64,000 bases of DNA from Achatina immaculata (lineage: Eukaryota > Mollusca > Gastropoda > Stylommatophora > Achatinidae): NCBI GenBank assembly GCA_009760885.1, contig CM019721.1, positions 20,515,639-20,579,638 on the forward strand, read 5' to 3'. Position numbers and translations under genes: made by a program. Position 1 is the first letter of the stretch, and each line of letters opens with the position of its first letter. This document shows positions 22,292-32,958 of this stretch, piece by piece. Under the pieces are notes generated by a model. The model saw only the letters and a list, made by a program, of their open reading frames with translations. It did no database searches and was not told the DNA's origin.

Positions 22292-22662
22292 CTTATCTTA
22301 TATCTTATATCCTTCCCGTGCCGTTAAACGTTACATAGGGCTCGCAAAGTAGTTCGCCAATTTTTCCTGTCTTCGGCGAGTCTTTCAACCTCATCAAAGG
22401 ATTTTATGCCTGTTAACTTGGCCTCTCTTAACAATGTCCTCTTCAGAGTTTCACGCGGTCTGCCTCTTTTTCTTCGGCCTGTTGTGTTCCATTTGATAGC
22501 TTGTTTTGGGATTCTCTGATCATTTCTTCTCATCACATGACCAACATATGTCCATCTCCTTTTCCTGATCACCCATGAGACTGGTTGTTGTTCAGTCATC
22601 TGTCTTATCTCTGCATTGTTTTTGAATTCGTTCCACTTGATGCCGAGTATTTTCCTTAGGCA
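22292..22662 (-). mobile_element. Family C LINE 3' end inserted in the 46-bp array
   Basis: The minus strand reads LRKILGIKWNEF, then RRWTYVGHVMRRNDQRIP, KQAIKWNTTGRRKRGRPRE and LAEDRKNWRTTLRALCNV. This is the usual extreme C-terminus of an endonuclease/reverse-transcriptase LINE. The 3' end on the minus strand is a run of ATATAAG-type repeats (GATATAAGATATAAGATAAG). TTAACACCTCCTT occurs directly on both sides (22279-22291 and 22663-22675), a good target-site duplication. The copy is heavily 5'-truncated (371 bp) and almost identical to the one at 63797-64000. Confidence 0.5.
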
Positions 22663-23225
22663 TTAACACCTCCTTACCGTTGACAAATCAGTAGTAGGCT
22701 GGGTCGAACTAACACCTCCTTACCGTTGATAAATCAGTAGTAGGCTGGGTCGAATTAACACCTCCTTACCGTTGATAAATCAGTAGTAGGCTGGGTCGAA
22801 TTAACACCTCCTTACCGTTGATAAATCAGTAGTAGGCTGGGTCGAATTAACACCTCCTTACCGTTGATAAATCTCTGGTAGGCTGGGTCGAATTAACACC
22901 TCCTTACCGTTGATAAATCACTGGTAGGCTGGGTCGAATTAACACCTCCTTACCGTTGATAAATCAGTAGTAGGCTGGGTCGAATTAACACTTCCTTACA
23001 GTTGATAAATCACTGGTAGGCTGGGTCGAATTAACACCTCTTACCGTTGATACATCACTGGTAGGCTTTGCCGAATTAACACCTCGTTACCGTTGAGAAA
23101 TCACTGGTAGGCTTGCCGAATTAACACCTACTTACAGTTAATAAATCACTGCTAGGCTAGGCCAAATTAACACCTCGTTACCGTTGATAAATCACTGGTA
23201 GCCTAGGTCAAATTAACATCACTGG
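22663..23225. repeat. 46-bp minisatellite, right part, about 12 copies
   Basis: The unit is AATTAACACCTCCTTACCGT followed by TGATAAATCAGTAGTAGG and CTGGGTCG. Middle copies are near-identical; those from about 23040 onward diverge. It continues the array left of the LINE insertion. Confidence 0.5.
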
Positions 23226-24305
23226 TCTACGTTTGGCGATCCTTGGCGTAAATATCGAGCTTCTATTATTATTTTTCTGGGTTTTTTTTTTATCCAGTCA
23301 TCAAATATTCTTATCTTCCACTAGGTTAGAAATCTGTCATCATCAGCTTTCACTCATCATTATATCTCTTCTCTCACACTCTCCTCCAAATTACGGTCTG
23401 GAGACAAATTCTAGATATTCCAGGCACAATTTTCACTCCCTCTGCAATTTCGTTTCTTGAAATATCTCATTTTTGGATTTGTTCTTTTCCTTCACATTAT
23501 CTTTCTTTTGCATCCTCATCCTTCACAGACTTTATTTTTAAGCGTTAGTTTTCTTCCTATATTTCATGTTTATCTTTTTTTACATATTCTTCTTTTTTTC
23601 TCTTCGCTATTTCATTCATTTATTGTTGTTTTGTTAATCTTCCAGTTTCTAGCGTTTATTCTGAATCCTAGTTTCTAATTCATAATTATTTTCTTTTTTT
23701 TTACAGTTGTTATTTTTTCCGTGTTTGTCTTGAATTATTTCTTATCTAATTTTCCTCTCTGCCAATATTTGCATGTTCTGCCTCTTGTTACACACGCAGC
23801 TATTTTTTTTTTGTCATTATCGCTTTCCTTTCATGTTTTTTATCATTTGTTATTAATTTTTTCATTTATATATATACATATAATCTAGTCTTGTTCTTCG
23901 TATGTGGCCACGTTATCACCTTCTCTCTCCCAAGCCTTCTGCGTCCATTACTACATAAGGCCGAGTTTCCATTTTCAACAGAACCCAGTGTTTCCACTTT
24001 CATTGGGATCCAGTGTTTCCATAGAAGCCAGTGTTTCCACTTTCCACTGAAGCCAATGTTTCCTCTTGCTACATAAGGTTTTCCTTCCAGTTGTTTCACA
24101 ACCTCCTGCTGCTACATAAACCTTCGCTCAAGCTTGAGACGGTTAACCAAACGATGTTTTTATCCATACTCATGTATAGATATAGATACATATTTGAAGG
24201 TATGAAATATACGATCAAATTAGAAACCTTTAGTTTATAGGTTAAGCGCTGTAGCTACGAGCTTTATGAGGAAGGAAATGATGGACGAGATATAACTTCT
24301 CGTTG
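23226..24305. other. T-rich stretch with a few 16-24-bp near-repeats
   Basis: Pyrimidine-rich plus strand with no gene-like frame. At 23965-24070 there are four loose copies of CAGTGTTTCCACTTTC-type sequence. The rest is single copy. Confidence 0.5.
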
Positions 24306-24309
24306 TCCG

Positions 24310-24545
24310 GCCTGAGTTAGATAACTGGACCACTTGAAACAACACCAGAAACTTTTTTTAGGGGGGAGGGGGGAATGGAAAAAAATGGGATTTCCAACAC
24401 ATTTGACACAACTAACATCACTGTTGTATCTAGACCAACAAGCAGCAGTAATGTGTACCAATGAGGAAAAACTGGAAGAAGTGGAGAGTTTTGAATATCT
24501 TTGATCATTACTAACTAATAATGGAGATACAATGAGGGAAATTGT
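24310..24545 (+). mobile_element. Family B LINE fragment with internal deletion
   Basis: Reads KMGFPTHLTQL and YLDQQAAV, then jumps directly to EEKLEEVESFEYL and NNGDTMREI. In the long family B copy these two blocks are about 370 bases apart (40.62-40.69 and 41.04-41.12 kb). About 110 residues, including the catalytic YADD box, are therefore missing. A G-run interrupts the left part (24359-24372). The FEYL stretch is followed by TGA, as in the long copy. Confidence 0.5.
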
Positions 24546-24945
24546 TTTCTCTACAAACATGTGAGGGAAAGTTTTCTCTGCAATCATGTGAGGGGAAGTT
24601 TTCTCCACAATCATGTGAGGGGAAGTTTTCTCTACAATCATGTGAGGGGAAGTTTTCTCCACAATCATGTGAGGGGAAGTTTTCTCTACAATCATGTGAG
24701 GGGAAGTTTTCTCTACAATCATGTGAGGGGAAGTTTTCTCTACAATCATGTGAGGGGATGTTTTCTCTGCAATCATGTGAGGGGAAGTTTTCTCTACAAT
24801 CATGTGAGGGGAAGTTTTCTCTACAATCATGTGAGGGGAAGTTTTCTCTACAATCATGTGAGGGGAAGTTTTCTCTACAATCATGTGAGGGGAAGTTTTC
24901 TCTACAATCATGTGAGGGGAAGTTTTCTCCACAATCGTGTAAGAG
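24545..24945. repeat. Minisatellite, 27-bp unit, about 15 copies
   Basis: The unit is ATCATGTGAGGGGAAG followed by TTTTCTCTACA. It starts at the last bases of the LINE fragment, where AATGAGGGAAATTG resembles the unit. Nine codons per unit keep three frames open (minus strand 253 codons with an IVEKTSPHM period). Not treated as genes. Confidence 0.5.
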
Positions 24946-25189
24946 GAACCCTTGTTAAAACCCGCCCAGAGCCTGGTACACTTAATGTATTTTAACTGAA
25001 GGAAACTTCTCGAAATATTTATCATGTTTATACTTTCTCTTCATCCAATTTTCAGATTTATCTCCTTCCCCGCCCCCATCCCCAACCTTCCATCTCTTGT
25101 TTTTCCTTTCTCATTCTTCTTCATTCGTTCTTATTTATCTTTCCTCATTATCATTCTAATGGCTCATGGTTTTTTCCTTGTTCTTCGTA

Positions 25190-26275
25190 TTAAAAAAAAA
25201 CATTCAACCAAGTGCCGTGCCGCGTGGCGTAGACGATCATTTCTCTCCACAATTCCCTGTCTGTATACTTGATTATGAGATCCGCCGGTGACTTTCTTCC
25301 TAGCCACACTGACAGCCCATCCAGTAACTTCTCTCTTTCGCTCTCTTCCTCTGTCTCTTTTTCCCTCAATTTTTCCAGTTGACATAATGTGTTCCAATTT
25401 TCTTCTTCTCAGAAAATATCCTACAAATCTCACTTGCTTGCCTCTGATCTTTGCTGTAACTTGCCTTTTAACTCCAGCCTCTCTTAAGACTTCTTCGTTG
25501 GTTTTTTTTAGCTGTCCATGGTACCTTACACGTCCTTCTTATGAACCACATTTCCGTGGCCTCCATTTCTCGCTGTACTCTCTTATTCACGGACAATGCT
25601 TCACATCCATAAAACAAAATTGGCTCGATGTAACATTTAAGTACTCGGAATCTTGTTTCCATTGATATGGATCTGTTGCACATGTTTCTCATTTTATGGA
25701 ATGCTGGCTTGGCTTGATCACGTCTGCTTTTTATTTCGTTGTGACATTTCCCATCAGCTGTTATAATCGTTCCTAAGTACTTGAATCTATCAACTTGTTT
25801 CAGGTTTGTGCCATCGATGGTAATGCTACATTTTGGTGTTATTCTTTTCTTTGAGATGACCATCACTTCAGTCTTCTGTTTATTCAGGCTGAGATCTTTA
25901 CTTTTACTTTCACGAACCACGATGTCCGGAAGATCCTGTAACTCCCCTTCACTTTTAGCAGTCAGAACTGTGTTGTCTGCATATCTTAAGTTGTTAAGGT
26001 TGTACCAGCCAATTGATATTCCTGGCAAGCTCTCTATATTTCTCATTATGTTTTCGCTGTACAAGGAGAAGAGGTCAGGAGATAGAACACATCCTTGTCT
26101 CACTCCCAATTTTATGTCTTGGAATGCTTCTACGTGGTTCTCGATCTTCATTGCTGCTGATTGCTGCCATTATATGTTTCTGATGAGTTTCAGATCTTTC
26201 CCATCTATGTTGATGTCTTCCAGCATTCTTATAATTTCTGCGTGTCTCACTTTATCGAATTCTTTATAGTAGTCT
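25190..26275 (-). mobile_element. Family A RTE-like LINE, 5'-truncated copy
   Basis: The minus strand encodes the palm from DKVRHAEIIRILEDI through IKLGVRQGCVLSPDLFSLY. It continues through the catalytic box, here YADNTVLTAKSEGE (codons 25972-25983), then FKYLGTIITADGKCHNEIKS and EPILFYGCEALSVNKRVQ to the 3' end near 25190. A 227-codon frame survives. The second Asp of YADD is Asn, so polymerase activity would be lost even where the frame is intact. The 3' end abuts a short A-run on plus (25191-25199). The 5' truncation is near 26275, just inside the first reverse transcriptase motif. No clear target-site duplication. Confidence 0.5.
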
Positions 26276-26484
26276 AATAAAGGATAAATAATTCTATAGA
26301 AATAGAAAAAAAAACTTTCCGAAGGATATCAGCATCTTTAGTGGCTGACACTAAAACTTTTACATGTTTGTCTATATTTTTGTGTCCGTTATGTCCAGTA
26401 AAAGTACTTGAAATATGGAATCAGTATTACTTTTCGTATATAATCAATGATAATAATAATTATTCGAGATAAATAACACAGCTT

Positions 26485-26648
26485 TATGTTAGAGTTTGTG
26501 TTAGAGTTTGTGTTAGAGTTTGTGTTAGAGTTTGTGTTAGAGTTTGTGTTAGAGTTTGTGTTAGAGTTTGTGTGAGAGTTTGTGTTAGAGTTTGTGTGAG
26601 AGTTTGTGTGAGAGTTTGTGTTAGAGTTTGTGTTAGAGTTTGTGTCAG
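26485..26648. repeat. 12-bp minisatellite, about 13 copies
   Basis: GTGTTAGAGTTT repeated, with GTGTGAGAGTTT variants. On the minus strand it reads as an (N-T-N-S) tetrapeptide run. Confidence 0.5.
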
Positions 26649-27009
26649 AAAAGGCGGCTACTCTGTTGGCAGATGTGGGTGGTGGAAACAATAAAGAAGT
26701 CTTTCTGTTCTCCACTCCACTCCTTGACCCGGCCCGAGAATAATCAGCTAACACAGGGTCACGATGACCGCCAGTAATGAGAGCCCGGTGTCACGTGCTT
26801 CATCACCGTAAACAAGTGACAGATTTTATGTTCGTCAAGGTTTGTGTGACTGGTCTTCTCCTGTCAGTCTGCTCCTAGACAGCTCCAAGAGATCTCATTA
26901 AATATTAGCGGGCATGCGCATGTACTACTTCCGGTGAGGTTTTCTGCTATAGCTTCCTATTGCGTCACTTCCGTTTTGTCAGTCAATACCGTCTTGCTTC
27001 TGCCTCGTT

Positions 27010-27480
27010 TAGTTGTATGTATGTATGTACGTATGTATGTATATGTATTTATGTATGTGTATATGTATGTATGTGTATATGTGTATATATATGTATGTAT
27101 GTGTGTATGTGTATATGTATGTATGTATGTGTATATGTGTATATTATGTATCTATTATGTGTGTATGTGTTCATGCATGTATGTATGTGTGTGTATATGT
27201 ATGTATGTGTGTATATATATATATATTATGTATGTGTGTATGTGTACATGTGTATGTATGTGTGTATATATATTATGTATGTATGTGTGTATGTGTACAT
27301 GTATATGTATGTGTGTATGTGTATGTGTATATATATTACGTATGATATATTGCGTGTATGTATATATGTACATGCATGTGTGTATGTGATGAAGTATATG
27401 TATGTATGTATGTGTTTGTATGCATATATCTATGTATTTGTATGTATGTATGTTTATGTATTTGTGTGCATAGTGTATTT
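27010..27480. repeat. (TATG)n-type microsatellite, about 470 bp
   Basis: GTATGTATGTATG mixed with GTGTATATG and TATATATA. It produces Cys/Tyr/Val-rich open frames in all plus frames and His/Thr/Tyr-rich ones on minus, none of them real. Confidence 0.5.
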
Positions 27481-27524
27481 TTTTCCAAAGGACTAAAGTT
27501 ACTCTTCTTTCTTTGTTTCTACGC

Positions 27525-27610
27525 TTTTCATCATCATCATCGTCGTCGTCGTCGTCGTAACCTTGTTATTATTATTGTTGTTATCATCATTATTATTATT
27601 ATTCTTTCTA
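27525..27610. repeat. Trinucleotide microsatellite (CAT)n, (CGT)n, (TTA)n
   Basis: CATCATCATCAT passes into CGTCGTCGTCGTCGT and then ATTATTATT blocks. Confidence 0.5.
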
Positions 27611-27699
27611 GTTCTAACATTACAATTGTCCTGACATATAAACTTTGCTGACGCTATCGAAGACAGCATTTTCCTGCAGCTCAGAGTAGCAAGCGCTGT

Positions 27700-27790
27700 T
27701 TGCTCAACTTCTCATACAACCTGCTCATACAGCCTGCTCATATAGCCTGCTCATACAGCCTGCTCATACAGCCTGCTCATACAGCCTGTT
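27700..27790. repeat. 13-bp tandem repeat, about 7 copies
   Basis: CTCATACAGCCTG repeated with few changes. Confidence 0.5.
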
Positions 27791-27999
27791 TTTTCAATGT
27801 GTTATGCACGTGGCTGTTGAGTCTGCAGTTTATTGTCGTAAGTATAAACAAAATAATTTGTTGAAAATGATCTATGTTCTACGGATACAAACTTTTTTGT
27901 TTCTTGGATAGATCAAGTACAGGTTCTGCTTGAACAACCCTGAGATTTTTATAAACTCTGTGTATGATTGTCTGCAATCTTTCTTTACATCACGGTGCC

Positions 28000-28165
28000 T
28001 CTATATGTCTCTTCATTATCATACCTATGTCTTTATATTATGACATCTATGTCTTTGCATTATCATATCTATGTATCTACATTATCATATCTATAGATCT
28101 ACATTATCATATCTGTGTCCCTACATTATCATACCCGTGTCTTTATATTATCACATCTGTCAATA
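28000..28165. repeat. Degenerate 24-bp minisatellite
   Basis: About seven copies of CATTATCATATCTATGTCTC-like sequence. Confidence 0.5.
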
Positions 28166-28234
28166 CTTTCTGTACTAAATAAGACGAAACAGTCTCTCAG
28201 CTTTCCAATGTTAGTTATGTTGGTATATGAGCAG

Positions 28235-28330
28235 CATATTTGTAGAATGTCTGGAACAGAGTGAAAGTTGTATGATAAAGTGCAGAATGTCAGACGGGCC
28301 TGCGTGCCCAATTCTTAACCCTTTGGAAAT
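28235..28330 (+). mobile_element. 3' tail of family D retrotransposon (or a SINE sharing it)
   Basis: GCAGAATGTCAGACGGGCCT followed by GCGTGCCCAATTCTTAACCC matches the reverse complement of the 3' end of the family D copy at about 16541-16585. The match extends with changes about 40 bases upstream. No coding part is present, so it is an extremely 5'-truncated insertion or an element that borrows the LINE tail. Confidence 0.5.
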
Positions 28331-28689
28331 GAAGATTAGTCAAGCAATCAAACAATCTATTTGTTTATCTTACTTGCACCCCCCCCCCCCCACACCGCTA
28401 TTTCCATGCTTTCCTCTCTGAGAACTCACGATACATGCCAAGTTTCTCCGAATTTTTTTGTTCCAAGTGAAAAAATGAACTCAGCCGCCAAGAAGGGATA
28501 CCTCTCTTCTAGGCTTATTCATCAGCTTCCACACAAGATGGCGGAAAGTCAGTGTTTACACGTCACCAGAGTGGACTTTGTCAGTGAAATCTCACAGATA
28601 TCTTAGGTCAGTCACAGTTTGTAGGTTGTCAGCAGTACTCAGGAAGAAAGCCAAGATATCTGGTTTTATAAGGCGAAATTGCTGTTGTC

Positions 28690-28935
28690 AGGTTGAGACA
28701 AACAGAAGACAAGAGCCCCATAAGAAGGAAACAGAAGACAAGAGCCCCATAAGAAGGAAACAGAAGACAAGAGCCCCATAAGAAGGAAACAGAAGACAAG
28801 AACCCCATAAGAAGGAAACAGAAGACAAGAACCCCATAAGAAGGAAACAGAAGACAAGAACCCCATAAGAAGGAAACAGAAGACAAGAACCCCATAAGAA
28901 GGAAACAGAAGACAAGAACCCCATAAGAAGCAGAC
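28690..28935. repeat. Minisatellite, 28-bp unit, about 8.5 copies
   Basis: The unit reads CCCCATAAGAAGGAAACAG then AAGACAAGA. Left copies carry AAGAGCCCC and right copies AAGAACCCC, a simple two-block history. It ends directly before the Penelope-like element. Confidence 0.5.
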
Positions 28936-28944
28936 ATGCCCCAC

Positions 28945-30910
28945 TGAGCACATTTCTGATTTTTTGGACAGCATTTTCCAGCCGCTAGTGCACAAACTAC
29001 CCTCCTTTTTGAAAGATACCAACCACGCCGTAACAACTTTTGATACGATCACACTCTCTCAACACCACACCTATCACATCTTTCTCCTTGATGTCTGCTC
29101 CCTATACACCTCTACCCCTCATGAGGAGGGACTCTTGGTACTCCTCTATTTTCAGGACAAAGACCCTCACCCCACCACTAACACTGATATCATAATAAGA
29201 CGCACACAGCTAGTACTCAACCAAAATTCCATTGAGTTCAAGGGCGAATACTTTGACCAAATCAGAACAAAAATGGGTCCCAGGTATGCATGCTTATTTA
29301 CGGGCTTTCTTAAAATCAAATTATTGGAAATATACACTGCAGACTCCCAGAAAACTAAAAAAGGTTCATCGATGATAGCACTTGAGTCACCAGTATGCCA
29401 CAGGACGAGCTGGAAATTTTTATTGAATTCGCTAACTCGCTTAATAAGAACATCAAATTCACTTATGAAATTTCTGACAAGTCTGTCAATATTTAAAACG
29501 TCAAAATAGCTATTGGGACAGAAAGTCTTGTCACCTCTGTATTTTACAACCTCACTGACAGCCACACCTATTTACTTTACACCTCCTCCAATCCTGAAGC
29601 TTGTAAGGACTCTATCCAATACTCCTAACTCCTCAGTCTTCGCCGCATATGTCAGGATAACTTGGACTTTATAGATCAGTCCAACAAGCTATTAGAATTT
29701 TTCCATCATAGCCACTACCTGGAAAATGTCCTTAGTGAAGCCTTCAACCGCAACCAACTAGTGAGCCGCTACAAGGCATTCAGAAAAAAAAAACATATTA
29801 TCCCATCTAACAGAGTTAAGTTAGTACTGCCTTTCCACCCGCATGGTCACATGATTAAGAAAATTCCTTTTCGCCATCTGCCGCTAATCCAACTCAACCT
29901 CACCATTCGCGACATTTTCTGTGATTATTATTAACATACTGGCATACAAACGTGAGCCAAATCTTAAGGACATCCTCGTCCACAGCCACTTGAAGCAGAG
30001 CCTTACATATGCTGGTACCAGAAAATGTAACCGCCCTCGCTGCGTTACCTGCCCGGTAGTCTGGTGAAACGAAAACGATCACCTTTCCCAAAACTATCCT
30101 CACTCTTCATGAGGGATTCACTTGCGAGTCTCGTAATGTGATATATGTCATTGTATACAAAAGATGCAGGATAACGTATATTGGTTAAACTGGTCTCAGA
30201 TTAGGGAACCACATGCAGAAACATCTCTCTGATATCACCCAGCATGCTTCGAAGCCAGTCCCTAATCATTTCAATGGCCCTTGCCACAGAGGTAAATCTG
30301 ATTTTCCAGTAACAGCCATCAAACACAAGCCGCCCAGCACAAGAGAACCACTACATTCAGGAGTATGGGACACTTGAACCACATGGTTTGAATTCGCAAT
30401 TCATCAACACTTAACATTCCCCTTCTTCCACAATCATATTCCCTCTGTTCTAAGTTCCACTCCTTTCTCATTTGTAATGTATAGTTCAGAACCTCCTCAC
30501 AGCATCACACTACAGCCCCTCTTTCCCAACTATAATCACCGATTCCACTTTCTCGGGGGTAGATTACCATTGTATCATTCTCTCCCCTTTCTACAATTCA
30601 TTCTCCCCCTCCCAATTTATGATCCACCTATCACACATCACAAGTCTCCATTTAAACATTTCTTACACTCCACCATGCACACTTCTGAACACAGCCTCTT
30701 ACAAGTCACAGTTAAGTGCTCCATTCATTTTATTTCATTTTATTCGAATGTTTTTTTCCATTCCTATTTTCCTACATAGCATTCATGTGAATTTATATTT
30801 TATCTTCTCTCTCTCTCTCTCTGTTTCTTCGTTCTGTGTGTTTTTGTATGATTAAGGCTCACGCCCAAAATGTCACAACTGTGTAGTCGTTAAATAATAA
30901 AGTGTTCCTA
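28945..30910 (+). mobile_element. Penelope-like retroelement, degraded, with GIY-YIG endonuclease end
   Basis: Reverse transcriptase motifs in order: FLLDVCSLYTSTPHEEGL (catalytic Asp codon 29090-29092), FDQIRTKMGPRYACLFTGF, and RFIDD (Asp-Asp at 29371-29376). These are followed by EFANSLNKNIKFTYEISDKS. A later frame reads LSEAFNRNQLVSRYKAF. A Cys motif CNRPRCVTC follows, then VIYVIVYKRCRITYIG (30138-30185), the GIY-YIG endonuclease core, with a stop right after it and then NHMQKHLSDI and KPVPNHFNGPCH. This order is diagnostic of endonuclease-bearing Penelope-like elements, which move by target-primed reverse transcription. Several frameshifts and stops separate the motifs, so it is inactive. 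The 3' end is probably AATAATAAAGTGTTCC near 30910. Confidence 0.5.
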
Positions 30911-30957
30911 ATTTTTTTTCCTAGTTTACATATTTTGGTCACAAAGCTGGTCGTATA

Positions 30958-31010
30958 CGGTTGATGATGATGATGATAATAATGATGATGATGATAATGA
31001 TGATAGTTTA
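30958..31010. repeat. (GAT/AAT)n microsatellite
   Basis: TTGATGATGATGATGATAAT and similar triplets over about 50 bases. Confidence 0.5.
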
Positions 31011-31049
31011 TACAGCGGAGATGAATTATTAAGAATATGTGAGCTTGCG

Positions 31050-31205
31050 AGAGCAAAGTGTACAAGTATGTAGCACAAATTTATCAGAGTGTAGCAATAT
31101 GTAATACACATTTGTGAGAGTGTAGCAATATGTAACCCAATTTCGTCAGAGTGTAGCAATATGTAACACACATTTGTTAGAGTGTAGGAATATGTAACAC
31201 AAATT
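31050..31205. repeat. Minisatellite, about 31-bp unit, 5 copies
   Basis: The unit contains GAGTGTAGCAATATGTAACA and CACATTTGT. The 31206-31840 stretch that follows is single copy apart from a short CA-rich run at 31388-31420. Confidence 0.5.
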
Positions 31206-31839
31206 TATCGAAACGCACAATTCGGGACAACCTAAACGTGTACATTTCGGTATAAACTAAGAGTGATTCATTTAGGACAAAACAAAGAGTGTACAACCCG
31301 GGACAAATCAAGCTGTACAAACCGGGACAAACCAAAACATGTAGAATTTCGAAGATGGTAAACATTTCGCGTGACGTTAATAAAAACACATACACACGCA
31401 CGCACACACACACACACAACACATAACAACCCAGTTCCTTCCCTTGTTTGTTCCTGGCGTGATGGCAGGGAAGTTCAAGACCTGCCTCGTATGAAAGCGT
31501 TTTCTTGTTTACTGATGAATCAAACAATGTTAGATTAATTTTTGTTGTCTTAACACGGGAAGTTCTCTTCACTGCTGTTTTTTTTTTATTCTTCTCAACA
31601 ATTAGGAAAAGTTAGCCAAGGTCAAGAGAGAGCTTTCTAACGACCTTTCTTCGAGTTAACTACGATTTCTGAACATTAAGCTTGGTGTGGAGGGATGTCG
31701 TGGACGTGGTCAACTTGAGGCCTGCTTTAGGTCCGTTGAAGTGAGCACGTGGGATGGGAGATAATTCTAAACGCATGATCGACAAACTCAGGGCAAAACA
31801 CTGGCAATGTTTAATCATTTTTTCTCCATGGAGGACAGA

Positions 31840-32575
31840 GGGCTGATTGTGCTTGTCAATGATTGGACAGTGATTAAAGGCGTTCGATGATTGGACAGTG
31901 ATAATAGCTGTTCAATGATTGGACAATGATAATAGCTGTTCAATGATTGGACAATGATAATAGCTGTTCAATGACTGGACAATGATAATAGCTGTTCAAT
32001 GATTGGACAATGATAATAGCTGTTCAATGACTGGACAATGATAATAGCTGTTCAATGATTGGACAATGATAATAGCTGTTCAATGACTGGACAATGATAA
32101 TAGCTGTTCAATGATTGGACAATGATAATAGCTGTTCAATGATTGGACAATGATAATAGCTGTTCAATGATTGGACAATGATAATAGCTGTTCAATGACT
32201 GGACAATGATAATAGCTGTTCAATGACTGGACAATGATAATAGCTGTTCAATGATTGGACAATGATAATAGCTGTTCAATGATTGGACAGTGATAATAGC
32301 TGTTCAATGATTGGACAGTGATAATAGCTGTTCAATGATTGGACAATGATAATAGCTGTTCAATGATTGGACAATGATAATAGCTGTTCAATGATTGGAC
32401 AATGATAATAGCTGTTCAATGATTGGACAATGATAATAGCTGTTCAATGATTGGACAATGATAATAGCTGTTCAATGATTGGACAATGATAATAGCTGTT
32501 CAATGATTGGACAGTGATAATAGCTGTTCAATGATTGGACAGTAATAAAAGGCATTCGATGATTGGACAGTGATA
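31840..32575. repeat. Minisatellite, 28-bp unit, about 25 copies
   Basis: Highly uniform copies of CAATGATTGGACAATGATAA plus TAGCTGTT. The main variants are TGATTGG/TGACTGG and ACAATG/ACAGTG. The edges carry a diverged form (GGCGTTCGATG at left, GGCATTCGATG at right), so both ends preserve older units around a homogenised centre. Confidence 0.5.
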
Positions 32576-32629
32576 AAAATTATTGTTCAGTAAAAGCTCG
32601 CACCACAAAGCCGCATTCTTTATATTTTC

Positions 32630-32958
32630 TTCATTATATACATTCCCATATACAAACATACATAAAACACACATATAAATATACATGTATAATACATACA
32701 CATACATACATAGAAACACGCATACATACATACAAACATACACACATACACAATACATGCATACATATAAACATACATACATACACATATACACATACAC
32801 AAAGATACAGACATATATACAAACATGCATACATACATACACATAAACACACATACACAATACATACAAACATGCACACATACATACATATAAACGCACA
32901 TACACAACGCATACACACATCTGTACACATTTATGCACACATATATACAAACATGCAT
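32630..32958. repeat. (CATA)n-type microsatellite, left of a LINE insertion
   Basis: ACATACATACATA mixed with ACACATATA. The His/Thr- or Cys/Val/Tyr-rich frames here are artefacts. It continues at 33576 beyond the inserted LINE. Confidence 0.5.

Noticed and set aside
24264..25025. 253-codon minus-strand frame with a nine-residue period
   Set aside because: It covers the 27-bp minisatellite plus LINE remnants on the wrong strand; no family is recognisable.
26934..27496. Cys/Tyr/Val-rich frames of 110-178 codons
   Set aside because: They are the translation of a TATG/TGTA microsatellite.
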